A program made the position numbers and the translations under genes. Under the pieces are notes generated by a model. That model searched no databases. It was not told the DNA's origin and saw nothing but the letters and a program-made list of their open reading frames with translations. From the NCBI GenBank assembly GCA_965207535.1, contig CBDBMR010000016.1, positions 434,001-498,000 of the forward strand: DNA of 64,000 nucleotides, read 5' to 3'. The stretch comes from JAJDXO01 sp965207535. Lineage in GTDB: Bacteria; Pseudomonadota; Alphaproteobacteria; Rhodospirillales; UBA2165. Of the stretch, positions 26,204 through 34,855 are shown one piece after another; position 1 is the stretch's first letter; each line of letters opens with the position of its first letter.

Positions 26204-27508
26204 CTGAGTTCCGGCGATGAGCAACGACCGGCCAGCGGCCGTTGCCTGGTTATTCATCCTCATCTGAAGGACCGGCCGGCGCGAGCCCGGACACCCGAGG
26301 CACGGTTGGACGAGTGTGTCGGCCTTGCCCAGGCCATCGATTTAATCGTTGCGGCCTCCGAAATCGTCGGCGTGACAAAGGCTCGCCCGTCGACGCTGCT
26401 CGGCAAGGGGACCATCGAGCGGATCGGGGATCAGGTAGGCGCCGACCACATCGATGTGGCGGTGGTCGACGCCACGCTGACACCGGGTCAGCAGCGCAAT
26501 CTGGAACGGGCATGGTCGTGCAAGGTCATCGACCGCACCGGCCTGATTCTCGAAATCTTCGGCGCCCGCGCGCGGACCCGGGAAGGCACGTTGCAGGTGG
26601 AACTGGCGGCACTCAGCTATCAGAGAAGCCGCCTGGTTCGCTCCTGGACCCACTTGGAACGCCAGCGGGGCGGGTTCGGGTTTATGGGCGGTCCCGGCGA
26701 AACTCAGATCGAGGCGGACCGCCGGATGATCGACGATCGAATCACGCGCCTCAAGAAAGACCTGGCCGAAGTCCGCCGGACCCGCGGGCTGCACCGGGAA
26801 TCACGGCGGCGGGTGCCGTACCCGGTGATCGCGCTGGTCGGCTATACCAACGCCGGCAAATCGACCCTGTTCAACACGCTCACGTCGGCAAAAGTGGCAT
26901 CGAAGGATCAGCTCTTCGCCACATTGGACCCGACCATGCGGGAAATGATGCTGCCGTCGGGACGGGCGGCCATCCTCTCCGATACGGTGGGGTTCGTGTC
27001 GGACCTGCCGCACGAGCTGGTGGATGCCTTCCGCGCCACGCTGGAGGAAGTCACCGAAGCGGATATCCTGATCCATGTCCGCGATATCGTGCACCCCGAT
27101 ACCGAGGCGCAAAAGGACGATGTCCTCGAAGTGCTGGATGATCTGGGTGCCGGCGAACAAAGCAGCCGGCCATTGGTCGAGGTCCTGAACAAGGCGGACC
27201 GCCTGGACGACGAAGGCCGGGCCGCGCTCGGCAACCGCGCCGTACGGAGCAACAACCCGATTATTCTGCTCTCGGCGATGACCGGGGAGGGGTGCGACGA
27301 CCTGCGCCGGACCCTCGATGACACCCTGTCGGCGCAGCGCCGGGAGATCAGCCTCCGCCTGCCCTGGGCGGACGGCAAGACGCTCTCCTGGCTCTACAAG
27401 AAGGGGGAGGTGATCAGCCGGACCGATGGCGAAGACAGCGTCGAATTGACGGTGCGGCTGGACCCGTCCGACGCGGACAGGCTGGAACGGCAGCGGATCG
27501 GCGATTGA
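26204..27508 (+). CDS. hflX: GTPase HflX, start codon uncertain (CTG or frameshift)
   Basis: HflX is a ribosome-binding GTPase; G motifs seen are GYTNAGKST, DTVGFVSDLP and NKAD, with the N-terminal HflX domain before them. The first ATG/GTG/TTG in frame is the TTG at 26306, but homology-like sequence (VIHPHLKDRPARARTPEAR) continues upstream to residue-level positions near 26250. No ATG/GTG/TTG exists in that stretch. A CTG at 26204 lies nine bases after GAGGAG at the end of hfq, giving 434 residues. Alternatively, an ATG at 26216 (MSNDRPAAVA) would join if one base had been lost. The order hfq-hflX is standard. Confidence 0.9.
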   Translation: MSSGDEQRPASGRCLVIHPHLKDRPARARTPEARLDECVGLAQAIDLIVAASEIVGVTKARPSTLLGKGTIERIGDQVGADHIDVAVVDATLTPGQQRNLERAWSCKVIDRTGLILEIFGARARTREGTLQVELAALSYQRSRLVRSWTHLERQRGGFGFMGGPGETQIEADRRMIDDRITRLKKDLAEVRRTRGLHRESRRRVPYPVIALVGYTNAGKSTLFNTLTSAKVASKDQLFATLDPTMREMMLPSGRAAILSDTVGFVSDLPHELVDAFRATLEEVTEADILIHVRDIVHPDTEAQKDDVLEVLDDLGAGEQSSRPLVEVLNKADRLDDEGRAALGNRAVRSNNPIILLSAMTGEGCDDLRRTLDDTLSAQRREISLRLPWADGKTLSWLYKKGEVISRTDGEDSVELTVRLDPSDADRLERQRIGD

Positions 27509-27599
27509 GCCCGGAATTCCCGGCTTGCACCGGGCGGATTTCCGGCTAGTCTACTAGTAGAAAAAAATCCACCAGGTCAGGAACCCACAGGAGGTTGCC

Positions 27600-27869
27600 A
27601 TGGCAACCGTCGAAGCCCAGCGCAAGTGGCGGCGGAAGAACCGCTTCGTCAAGCGCCAACTCAACATCATGGCCCGCAAGCAAATCCACGAATATCTGGC
27701 GGAACTCTCCGAGGATCACGGATTGCGCGGCAAGGGCGAAGCCGTCACCTTCGCCGTTTATGTGACCAAGGCGCTGATGCAGCACGCCGACTTCAATGAC
27801 GAGGCGGCACGGCTGCATTCGGTATTTACCGACGCCTACCACGAGGACCGGGAAATCTACGCCCCCTGA
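27600..27869 (+). CDS. Small conserved hypothetical protein, possibly DNA-binding
   Basis: An 89-residue protein with a strong ribosome site (CAGGAGGT) eight bases before its ATG. It begins with a very basic stretch (KWRRKNRFVKRQLNIMARKQ), followed by HEYLAELSEDHGLRGKGEAVTFAVYVTKALMQ, which suggests a helix-turn-helix or ribbon-helix-helix fold, and ends acidic. I do not recognise the family by name. It is transcribed with the inositol monophosphatase gene 12 bases downstream. Confidence 0.75.
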   Translation: MATVEAQRKWRRKNRFVKRQLNIMARKQIHEYLAELSEDHGLRGKGEAVTFAVYVTKALMQHADFNDEAARLHSVFTDAYHEDREIYAP

Positions 27870-27881
27870 GGCGCCCCTGCG

Positions 27882-28697
27882 ATGACGAACCTGCCGCCCT
27901 TCGAAACGGTGGCCGACCTCATCCGCGAGGTCTGCGCCGCCGAGATCATGCCGCTGTTCAATCGGCTCGAGAGCCATCATCTGTCGGACAAGCAATCCGG
28001 CGAGCTGGTGACGGCGGCGGACCTGGCATCCGAAGCGCGGTTCACCGAAGCGCTCTCCCGGATGGCACCCGGGACCGTCGTCGTCGGCGAGGAAGCCGTC
28101 GACCATGACCCCGCGGTGCTCGACCGGCTCGCCGGGGATGTGCCAACGTGGATTGTCGATCCGCTGGACGGCACCCGCAACTTCGCCCATGGGCTGCATT
28201 GTTTTGCCGTGATCATCGCACTCGCGGACAAGGGTGAAACGGTGCGCGGCTGGATCTACGATCCGCTCGACGATGTGATGCTGATGGCGGCCAGGGGAGA
28301 GGGCGCCTGGACCGAGGAGGGACAGATCCGCATCCCGCAGGACACGCCGGTCGGCGACATGACCGGCTCAATGGGCAAGCGGCGGCGGGAACGCCTTCAT
28401 CGGCACTGCGAAACCGCCGAACCCGGCACGGCCCCCGCCCACGTCACCCGATACGGATGCACGGGCCGCGAATACATGGACCTCGCCCTCGGGAAGCTCC
28501 ATTTCGCGGAATACGCCATGCTCAAGCCCTGGGACCATGCCGCGGGTATTCTTATTCACGGGGAAGCCGGCGGCTGCAGCCGGTTTGTCGAGGACGGAAC
28601 GGCATACAGGCCCACGGGCATCCTGCACGAGCGAATTCTGCTGGCGCCGGATAACGCCGGCTGGAACGAACTCGACCGGTTGCTGAAGGCGATCTAG
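27882..28697 (+). CDS. Inositol monophosphatase family protein
   Basis: A 271-residue Mg-dependent, Li-sensitive phosphatase-fold protein. Visible are EEAVDHD (metal-binding glutamate), the signature WIVDPLDGTRNFAHGLHCFAV, and LKPWDHAAGILIHGEAGG near residue 215. The family includes SuhB-like inositol phosphatases, CysQ and related enzymes; this sequence lacks features that decide between them. It lies at the left edge of the accessory island; the intact chromosomal order continues with mazG on the other side. Confidence 0.88.
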   Translation: MTNLPPFETVADLIREVCAAEIMPLFNRLESHHLSDKQSGELVTAADLASEARFTEALSRMAPGTVVVGEEAVDHDPAVLDRLAGDVPTWIVDPLDGTRNFAHGLHCFAVIIALADKGETVRGWIYDPLDDVMLMAARGEGAWTEEGQIRIPQDTPVGDMTGSMGKRRRERLHRHCETAEPGTAPAHVTRYGCTGREYMDLALGKLHFAEYAMLKPWDHAAGILIHGEAGGCSRFVEDGTAYRPTGILHERILLAPDNAGWNELDRLLKAI

Positions 28698-28806
28698 GGT
28701 CGGAGAGCGGCCAGAGCGAGATGACTCGATTGTGAATCGAAAGGAGCTTCCCTTGGTTGGCTTGAACTGATTCCTTGTCGTCGTGACGACAGGGGAGACA
28801 TGAAGG

Positions 28807-28860
28807 ATGACCCGTCCGACTTTGATGGACTTGCGCGAACGCGCAATGGCGCGGCCGTCA
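28807..28860 (+). pseudogene. Remnant of IS630-type transposase N-terminus
   Basis: Within the 318-base gap after the inositol monophosphatase gene, the frame from ATG 28807 reads MTRPTLMDLRERAMAR, resembling the N-terminal end of IS630-family transposases (M-RP-SxDLRERV). After about 18 residues similarity ends and a stop follows at 28906-28908. A different 47-codon frame starting at 28800 overlaps it and is less convincing. The rest of the gap, 28698-28806 and 28870-29015, is partly AT-rich and shows no further gene. Confidence 0.5.
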
Positions 28861-29015
28861 GAAAGGCCGGTCGGCCGGATAGGAACACGATTATATTTCG
28901 GAATTTAGATACGCTTTGGTTAAGACGGCATTTGCCGTAATTTGTTAGTTGCCCGCGACCCATTAACTCGAATTATTCTGGTGATCATAATAAATAGATC
29001 AACACTTGCCGACGT

Positions 29016-29081
29016 CTAGTGTGTATCCACTTCCCAAGCACGTACTACTACGGCTTGGCGTTCAGGTCGCATCGTCTGAAG
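29016..29081 (-). pseudogene. 3' end of DUF3237 gene, separated by the IS21 insertion
   Basis: Reading leftward from the target duplication at 29074-29081, the frame gives LQTMRPERQAVVVRAWEVDTH then TAG at 29016-29018. This is the expected C-terminal strand of a DUF3237 protein (compare ...RPDAVVLRVYEVR in the family). It joins exactly to the larger piece at 31838-32259 when one copy of the 8-bp duplication is removed. Confidence 0.85.
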
Positions 29082-29288
29082 TGTAGAGCGACAATCTGGA
29101 TGGCAGGTGCGCGTCAATCAGGATGTCAGTATTGACGTCGCGGCGATGTGAAGTTTTTCGGGACGTCGGACCAATTGCAAGAGTTTTTCCGCCGGTTCTG
29201 CTTTTGGCGGATTTGTCTGTCGCGGGACCAGCCGCGGCCCGCGAGCGTGAAGCGCCGCGGGCCGCGGGGTTGGCGCGGTGATGTCGGT

Positions 29289-30119
29289 TCAGCCGGTGGG
29301 CGTGTTTTTTTCCGTGGCCTTCTTGGCGGGCCGGCCCCGCTTGCGCGGTTTGGCATTGAGTGCTTCGCGCCGCCGGTAGCTCTCGACATTCATTTCCAGG
29401 ATCGTGGCGCGGTGCACCAGGCGGTCGACGGCGGCGACGGCGGTGGTCTCGTCCGGGAAGATGCGGTTCCATTCGGAGAACGGCTGGTTTGCGGTGATCA
29501 GGAGCGAGCGGCGCTCGTACCTGGCCGAGATGAGTTCGAACAGCACGCTTGTTTCGGCCTGGTCCTTTTGGACGTAGGCGAAGTCGTCGAGGATCACGAG
29601 GTGGAACCGGTCGAGCCGCGCCATCAGGTTTTCCAGCGTCAGTTCACGTCGCGCCACCTGGAGGCGCTGCACCAGGTCGGTGGTCCTGGAGAACAGCACC
29701 CGGTAGCCGTTCTCCACCAGCGCCAGCCCGATCGCCGAGGCGATGTGGGACTTCCCCGTCCCGGGCGGGCCGAAGATCAGGCAGCAGGCGCCCTGGTCGA
29801 GCCATGCGTCGCCGGCGGCGAGCGCCATGACCTGGGCCTTCGAGATCGTCGGCACCGCGCTGAAGTCGAAGTTGGCGAGGCTCTTGCCGGGCAACAGCCG
29901 CGCCTCGCCCAGATGGCGCTGGATCCGCCGCCTGCCGCGCTCCGCCAGTTCGTGCTCGACGAGGACGGAGAGGAACCGGGCCGCGGGCCAGCCTTCGGCG
30001 TCGGAACGCTCGGCGAAGGGTTCCCAGAACTCCCGCATCGTCGGCAGGCGCAGTTCCGAGAGCATCAGGCCAAGCTTGACCCCGTCGACCATGACCGCAT
30101 CATCGTCTGTCCGTGTCAT
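29289..30119 (-). CDS. istB: IS21-family helper ATPase IstB
   Basis: IstB is the AAA+/DnaA-like ATPase that helps IstA select target DNA. The 276-residue product has Walker A FGPPGTGKSH, Walker B HLVILDDFAYV, and the sensor motif ITANQPFSEW, followed by DRLVHRATILEMN, all typical of IstB. The C-terminus is basic (KPRKRGRPAKKATEKN). The start ATG overlaps the istA stop by four bases. The element is otherwise intact, so it may be active. Confidence 0.95.
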   Translation of the reverse strand: MTRTDDDAVMVDGVKLGLMLSELRLPTMREFWEPFAERSDAEGWPAARFLSVLVEHELAERGRRRIQRHLGEARLLPGKSLANFDFSAVPTISKAQVMALAAGDAWLDQGACCLIFGPPGTGKSHIASAIGLALVENGYRVLFSRTTDLVQRLQVARRELTLENLMARLDRFHLVILDDFAYVQKDQAETSVLFELISARYERRSLLITANQPFSEWNRIFPDETTAVAAVDRLVHRATILEMNVESYRRREALNAKPRKRGRPAKKATEKNTPTG

Positions 30120-31621
30120 GACGCGCCTCCCATGCTGAGCAGGTCGCCATAGCCGGCAAGCGGCGCGCGGATGACGTGAACCTCGGGCATCGCGCCGGGC
30201 TCCGGCGCGAACCGGGCCTTGAGGCTGTCGAGGTCCGGCAGCTTCCCGGCGGCGAGACAGCCGCCGATCTCGGCCGCCAGCGCCGCCTCGCAGTTTTCCT
30301 CATGGGCCAGCGCCAGGAGCCTCACCGTCAATCTGCAGGCAGCGCGTTCGCCCAGCTTGGACAATGCCGCCTCGAAGCAGCGGCGGTAGGCCTCGCGCGG
30401 GAACAGTTCGTCGCGGTAGGTCAGGTTCATGAGCGCCATCGGCTTGGCCTTCAGGGAGTGGATGACGTGGCGGTAGTTGACCACGTGCACGGCCTTGGTC
30501 GATGCGCCCTTGTGCTTGCGCGGCAGGGTCAGGTGATGGACGGAGCCGACATAGAGCTCCAGGCGGCCGTCGTAGAGCCGGACCCCGAGCCGGTGGCCGA
30601 TCAGCCGCGAGGGCACGGTGTAGAACACCCCCCTCAGGATGAAGCCGCTGGACGAGGTGACGTCGACGCTGGTTTCCTCGTAATCCGTGGTGCGCATCGG
30701 CGGCAGGTTCTGAAGCGTGTCGCATTCGGCCTTGATTCGTCCGGACCGGCGCGCATTGCCGCGTCCGACGATCTCCGCGATGAAGGCGCGATAGGCCGCG
30801 ACATCGGCGAAGTCCGCCGACCCGCGGAGCGCCAGCGCGTCGGCGATCTCGCGCTTGAGGTGGCCGTGCGGGCTTTCAATCGCGCCGTTCTCGTGCGCCA
30901 CGCCCCGGTTGTTGCGGGACGGGGCCATCCCGTAGTGCCGGCAGAGCAGGCGATAGCGCTCGGTCATGTCCTCGGCATCGTCCTTGCAACGGTTCCGGAA
31001 CCCCGCCGACAGGCTGTCGGTGCGATGCTCACCCGGCGCGCCTCCCAGGGACCAGAGGGCGGCCTGCAGTCCCGCGGCCAGGGCCGTGAAGCTCTCGCCG
31101 CCGAGAACCACGTCGGCATGCCGGAACCCCGACCAGGGAAGCCGGAAGTGGTACAGCATGTGATCCAGCGGCCGGCCGCCGACGGTGACGCCGGAAGCGT
31201 TCATGCGGGTGAAGTCCGACAGGCCGAGCCGGCCGGGCGTGTGCGTCTGCCGGAAGATCACCTCCCGGTCCGGGCCGTGGCGGGCCCGCCAGTCGCGGAT
31301 CCGCCGTTCCAGGGTGCGGCGCACCCCCGGGTCCAGATCGGGGTGACGCCGCATCAGCTCCTCGAACACGCCGACCGCGCGAATGCCCGAATCGCCCTCC
31401 AGCATCGGCACGACCTCCTCATCGAATATCCCGGCCAGCGGATCCGGGCGGCGGCGCCCCCGCGGGGCCTTCTTCTGAGAGGGGAGCGTCGGGTCCCGGT
31501 TGATCCGGTAGCCGCTGCGGGCGCTGAAGCCGGCCTTCGCGGCGGCCGCTTCCGTCGAGTGGGATTTCCTGTGTTTCATGAAAGACCTCATTTGGTTGTC
31601 CGTTACGTGGTGACCGGGCAA
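30116..31621 (-). CDS. istA: IS21-family transposase IstA
   Basis: The 501-residue DDE transposase of the element. The N-terminus has a helix-turn-helix region (AAAKAGFSARSGYRI). The catalytic core shows the first aspartate in LGLSDFTRM, a second near DSLSAGFRN, and a glutamate in GVAHENGAIESPHGHLKREI, in line with the rve integrase fold. The C-terminal domain includes KHKGASTKAVHVVNYRHVIHSLKAKPMALMN, typical of IstA. Length matches the family. The start at 31621 is the first ATG of the open frame. Confidence 0.95.
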   Translation of the reverse strand: MPGHHVTDNQMRSFMKHRKSHSTEAAAAKAGFSARSGYRINRDPTLPSQKKAPRGRRRPDPLAGIFDEEVVPMLEGDSGIRAVGVFEELMRRHPDLDPGVRRTLERRIRDWRARHGPDREVIFRQTHTPGRLGLSDFTRMNASGVTVGGRPLDHMLYHFRLPWSGFRHADVVLGGESFTALAAGLQAALWSLGGAPGEHRTDSLSAGFRNRCKDDAEDMTERYRLLCRHYGMAPSRNNRGVAHENGAIESPHGHLKREIADALALRGSADFADVAAYRAFIAEIVGRGNARRSGRIKAECDTLQNLPPMRTTDYEETSVDVTSSSGFILRGVFYTVPSRLIGHRLGVRLYDGRLELYVGSVHHLTLPRKHKGASTKAVHVVNYRHVIHSLKAKPMALMNLTYRDELFPREAYRRCFEAALSKLGERAACRLTVRLLALAHEENCEAALAAEIGGCLAAGKLPDLDSLKARFAPEPGAMPEVHVIRAPLAGYGDLLSMGGAS

Positions 31622-31837
31622 CTTGCTCTCCTCTGCTCGAGAATGATCGCAAGGCTATTACCCGGCCAGCCGCAAACACCAAACAAGGCCCGGGAGGGGG
31701 AGAAAAATCGTCGTTCCGGCTGCCGCCAACTCCAGTCGGGCTACGCCCTCCTTACGTTGGCGCCAGCCGGAAGCACCCCCTCAACGAGACTGCCATCCTG
31801 ATTGTCGCTGGACTGCCATCTTGATTGTCGCGCTAGA

Positions 31838-32259
31838 GTCTGAAGGGTGCCAACAATCAGCCTGCGGTTCAGCCAGTCGAAGCGACCTATCGGTGCGGTT
31901 ACCGAAATAACTGACATCGCATATCGCTCGGGTTCACGCGCCTCGTCGACTATCACTCGATTGTGGATTGTCAGGATTTCACCACTCACTAGCCGCATTT
32001 CGTAGAGCGCGTCCAACTCCTTGACCCCGTCTGGACGGAGCAGTTGTCGATCTGCACCACCTGGGACGACTGTACCTTCTAGTCCCTCTATTCCCGGCCC
32101 AGCATAAAACTGACCGCTGAGTATAGGGACAATGCGCCTATGCCCATTTGAAGTGGTCCCAAGATCCTGCCGGTCACCAACATCAATGATGGCTGTCCAA
32201 AGGAGGCGAGCAGAAGGTGGGGTGGCGGGCAGCATTCTAAGGATGTCTTCGTCGGTCAT
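31838..32259 (-). pseudogene. DUF3237 gene, interrupted by IS21 element
   Basis: The 5' piece of a DUF3237 gene encoding MTDEDILRMLPATPPSARLLW to GTLQT. Family features are the central GTVVPGGADRQLLRPDGVKELDALYEMRL and the C-terminal RFDWLNRRLIVGT. The element truncates it after about 140 codons; joining to 29016-29073 gives 159 residues, the family's normal length, with no other lesion. DUF3237 proteins often sit beside catabolic enzymes but have no proven reaction. As it stands, translation runs into the IS end and gives a short tail (ARQSRWQ...). Confidence 0.88.
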
Positions 32260-32286
32260 GTCTACGTCTTAACTCAATAGTACTCC

Positions 32287-32308
32287 AAGTAAGTAATTAG
32301 ATTTACTT
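32287..32308. promoter_or_regulatory. Inverted repeat in the divergent DUF3237/tartrate dehydrogenase promoter region
   Basis: AAGTAA (32287-32292) and TTACTT (32303-32308) form a perfect inverted repeat with a 10-base spacer, in an AT-rich intergenic region between two divergently read genes. Regulator boxes of the LysR or GntR kind have this shape. This is inferred from symmetry alone. Confidence 0.3.
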
Positions 32309-32397
32309 ATCAAAATATGATCAGAATGATTGGCGGATTTTATGGCAGACCGTGTAATCGGTAGCCTGTTTTCTGTCGAAACTTTTAGGTATCGCCT

Positions 32398-33474
32398 ATG
32401 CGCACATACAAAATTGCCGCAATTCCTGCAGATGGCATCGGCCCGGAAGTAGTAGATGCTGGGCTGCAGGTGCTTGAGGCGCTTGGCAGAAAGGTAGACG
32501 AATTCGCCATTGACGTGGACCATTTTCCTTGGGGGTCGGAGTACTTCAAAGCCCATGGCGAAATGATGCCCGCAGATGGGCTCGACCAGTTGAAACAAAT
32601 GGACGCGATCTTTTTCGGGGCGGTCGGTGCGCCCGACGTTCCGGATCATATCACGCTGTGGGGTCTCCGGCTGCCAATTTGCCAGGGGTTTGATCAATAC
32701 GCCAACGTCCGCCCGACGCGTATCCTTTCCGGGATCTCTACCCCCCTGAAAGACAAGGGACCGGGAGATCTCGATTGGGTTATCATTCGTGAAAACTCGG
32801 AGGGTGAATATGCCGGTCATGGGGGTCGAGTTCACAAAGGGTTGCCCGAGGAAGTGGCGACCGAAGTGGCCGTTTTCACCCGCACAGGCGTCGAGCGGAT
32901 TATGCGCTATGCATTCAGTTTGGCGCAGGGCCGTCCACGGCAGATGCTGACGGTTGTAACCAAGTCGAATGCACAGCGCCACGGCATGGTCATGTGGGAC
33001 GAGATCGCCGCCGAGGTGGCGGAGGAATTTCAAGAAGTAACTTGGGATAGGATGTTGGTCGATGCGATGACCGTTAGGATGACCCTACAGCCTGAAAGCC
33101 TCGACACGATCATCGCTACGAACCTACACGCAGATATTCTGTCGGATCTTGCCGGTGCATTGGCCGGCAGCCTGGGTGTCGCGCCCACAGCAAATATCGA
33201 CCCGGAACGGCGCTTCCCTTCGATGTTTGAGCCGATTCATGGCTCGGCATTCGACATTACGGGAAAAGGTATTGCCAACCCCGTCGCAACATTTTGGACC
33301 GCCAGCCAGATGCTTGAACATCTTGGTGAGGCACAAGCTTCTGAGCGATTGATGAAGGCCGTCGAAGCTGTTTGCGCTGCCGGTATAACTACGCCTGATG
33401 TGGGTGGCTCGGCGACGACGCAAGAGGTCACAGATGCGGTGATCGAGGCGATCCGGATATCAAACATGGCGTAA
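32398..33474 (+). CDS. Tartrate dehydrogenase/decarboxylase family (beta-decarboxylating dehydrogenase)
   Basis: A 358-residue NAD-dependent enzyme of the isopropylmalate/isocitrate dehydrogenase superfamily. It begins RTYKIAAIPADGIGPEVVDAGL and has LWGLRLPICQGFDQYANVRPTR, characteristic of tartrate/D-malate dehydrogenase (TtuC/DmlA type) rather than LeuB, then IIRENSEGEYAGHGG and NLHADILSDLAGALAGSLGVAPTANI. Substrates of that group include tartrate and D-malate. The TAA stop lies within the left inverted repeat of the downstream IS element, so the last one or two residues may not be native. It lies upstream of the TRAP genes. Confidence 0.9.
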   Translation: MRTYKIAAIPADGIGPEVVDAGLQVLEALGRKVDEFAIDVDHFPWGSEYFKAHGEMMPADGLDQLKQMDAIFFGAVGAPDVPDHITLWGLRLPICQGFDQYANVRPTRILSGISTPLKDKGPGDLDWVIIRENSEGEYAGHGGRVHKGLPEEVATEVAVFTRTGVERIMRYAFSLAQGRPRQMLTVVTKSNAQRHGMVMWDEIAAEVAEEFQEVTWDRMLVDAMTVRMTLQPESLDTIIATNLHADILSDLAGALAGSLGVAPTANIDPERRFPSMFEPIHGSAFDITGKGIANPVATFWTASQMLEHLGEAQASERLMKAVEAVCAAGITTPDVGGSATTQEVTDAVIEAIRISNMA

Positions 33475-33553
33475 TTCCGGCGTTCACTCCCCTGGGCCTA
33501 TGATGCGGGGTCGTGGGCGCCGCGCCCCGTTAGGCTAAGCAAGGAGAGTGACC

Positions 33554-34585
33554 ATGGGTGAGTACGTTGGCTTTGATGTTTCGAAGGAAGAGACAGCATT
33601 TTGCGTGAAGGACGGTGCAGGAGAGATTTTGGCGCAAGGCAAGGCGGAGACCGACCCTCGGGCGTTGTTTGAGGTGTTGAAGGAGCATTGTCTGTGTCCG
33701 GATCGGATTGTTCTGGAGACCGGGACACTGTCGGGCTGGCTGGCACGGAGTCTGGACGAGATGGGGATTGCGGTGGAAGTGATCGATGCCCGCCAGGCCC
33801 ATGCGGTGATGCGTCTTCAACACAACAAGACCGATGCCAAGGACGCCGAGCTTCTGGCGGAGATCGCGCGCACCGGCTTCTGCCGCCCTGTATCGGTGAA
33901 GAGCGAGTTGGCCCAGGAGAGTCGGGTTCTGCTCAAGGCTCGGTCTCACCTGGTGCGCCAGCGCCGCGATACTCACAACACGATCCGGGGTCTTCTTGCC
34001 TCGTTGGGGATCCGTTTTCCCAAGGGCACGAGCAAGCTGCTCCGCGGAGTGCGCGCGCAGCTCGAGGACCGTCCCGAGCTACGCCCGGCGATTGCGCCGT
34101 TGCTGTCCTCGCTCACGGCGCTGGACAGCACGATTGCGGAGCTGGATGAGGCGGTCGCTGCGCGCGTCAAGGACGATCCGGCCTGCCGCCTGCTGATGAC
34201 CGTGCCCGGAGTCGGACCGCTCACGGCGCTGGCCTATGTGAGTACCATCGGCGACGCCGGGCGCTTCGCCCGATCGCGCAGCTTGGGCGCTTATCTCGGG
34301 CTGACCTCCAGACGTTGGCAATCGGGCGAGATGGATTACAGCGGGTGCATCTCCAAGCACGGCGACGCGATGCTGCGCAGCTTATTGTACGAGGCCGCCA
34401 ACAGCCTGCTTGTGGTGGTGCGCCGGGCCCATCCGCTCAAGGACTGGGCGCGGCGGATCAAAAAGCGGACCAGCCACAAGAAGGCCTGCGTGGCCCTGGC
34501 GCGCAAGCTTGCGGTGATCCTCCATCGCATGTTGATCACTGGCGAGCCGTTCCGCTGGCCGGCCCGAGAGATTCAGGCGGCATGA
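33554..34585 (+). CDS. IS110-family transposase (DEDD plus Transposase_20)
   Basis: A 343-residue recombinase. The N-terminal RuvC-like part carries FDVSKEE, LETGTLSGWL and the DAKDAE cluster, giving the DEDD acidic residues. The C-terminal part has MTVPGVGPLTALAYV, GRFARSRSLGAYLGLTSRRWQSG and ISKHGDAMLRSLLYEAA, with the probable catalytic serine in ISKHG. The ATG at 33554 follows AAGGAGAG. The frame is intact, so the element could be mobile. Confidence 0.95.
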   Translation: MGEYVGFDVSKEETAFCVKDGAGEILAQGKAETDPRALFEVLKEHCLCPDRIVLETGTLSGWLARSLDEMGIAVEVIDARQAHAVMRLQHNKTDAKDAELLAEIARTGFCRPVSVKSELAQESRVLLKARSHLVRQRRDTHNTIRGLLASLGIRFPKGTSKLLRGVRAQLEDRPELRPAIAPLLSSLTALDSTIAELDEAVAARVKDDPACRLLMTVPGVGPLTALAYVSTIGDAGRFARSRSLGAYLGLTSRRWQSGEMDYSGCISKHGDAMLRSLLYEAANSLLVVVRRAHPLKDWARRIKKRTSHKKACVALARKLAVILHRMLITGEPFRWPAREIQAA

Positions 34586-34855
34586 GTGAGAGAACGGACT
34601 GCGTAGACGACGGTAACGAGCACGAGGAGACAACATAGTTCCGCACGAGCGGAAAGGCGCGTCCCCGCCGGGACGTCGGCCGAGGCCATCCCGTTTTATG
34701 TGTTGCAAGGCGGCTCAGGCCGCCAACAATGCGTCCTCTGACCCTGGGAGGCCGAAGCCAAAGGGCACCATCATGAAGCAAGCCAGCCAGAGCGCCGGCA
34801 AAGACTTCGTAGACAACCCTGTACCCGGCGGCGGCAAGCCCGGAGGAGTTGACCC
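34586..34855 (+). ncRNA. Candidate bridge RNA region of the IS1111-type element
   Basis: The 3' non-coding region between the transposase and the right inverted repeat folds locally into strong hairpins: TTCCGC/GCGGAA at 34639-34654, GTCCC/GGGAC at 34661-34674, and GGCGGC/GCCGCC at 34709-34724. IS110-family elements encode a structured RNA in a non-coding end that pairs with donor and target DNA; in IS1111-type elements it is expected on the transposase's 3' side. RNA boundaries and guide loops cannot be set without alignment. Confidence 0.5.

Larger units (their letters stand above)
29082..31837 (-). mobile_element. IS21-family insertion sequence, complete, with 8-bp target duplication
   Basis: The element is 2756 bp and carries istA and istB. 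The ends start TGTAGAGCGACAATC (left, 29082) and TCTAGCGCGACAATC (right, reverse complement, from 31837), with GATGGCAG at base 18 in both and a second internal repeat of CAATCAGGATG. Both flanks carry GTCTGAAG (29074-29081 and 31838-31845), a target-site duplication of the 8-bp class. It is inserted within a DUF3237 gene. Confidence 0.9.

Noticed and set aside
28800..28943. A 47-codon frame starting at 28800 with AGGGGAG upstream
   Set aside because: A frame seven bases later matches the IS630 transposase start, which explains the region better.
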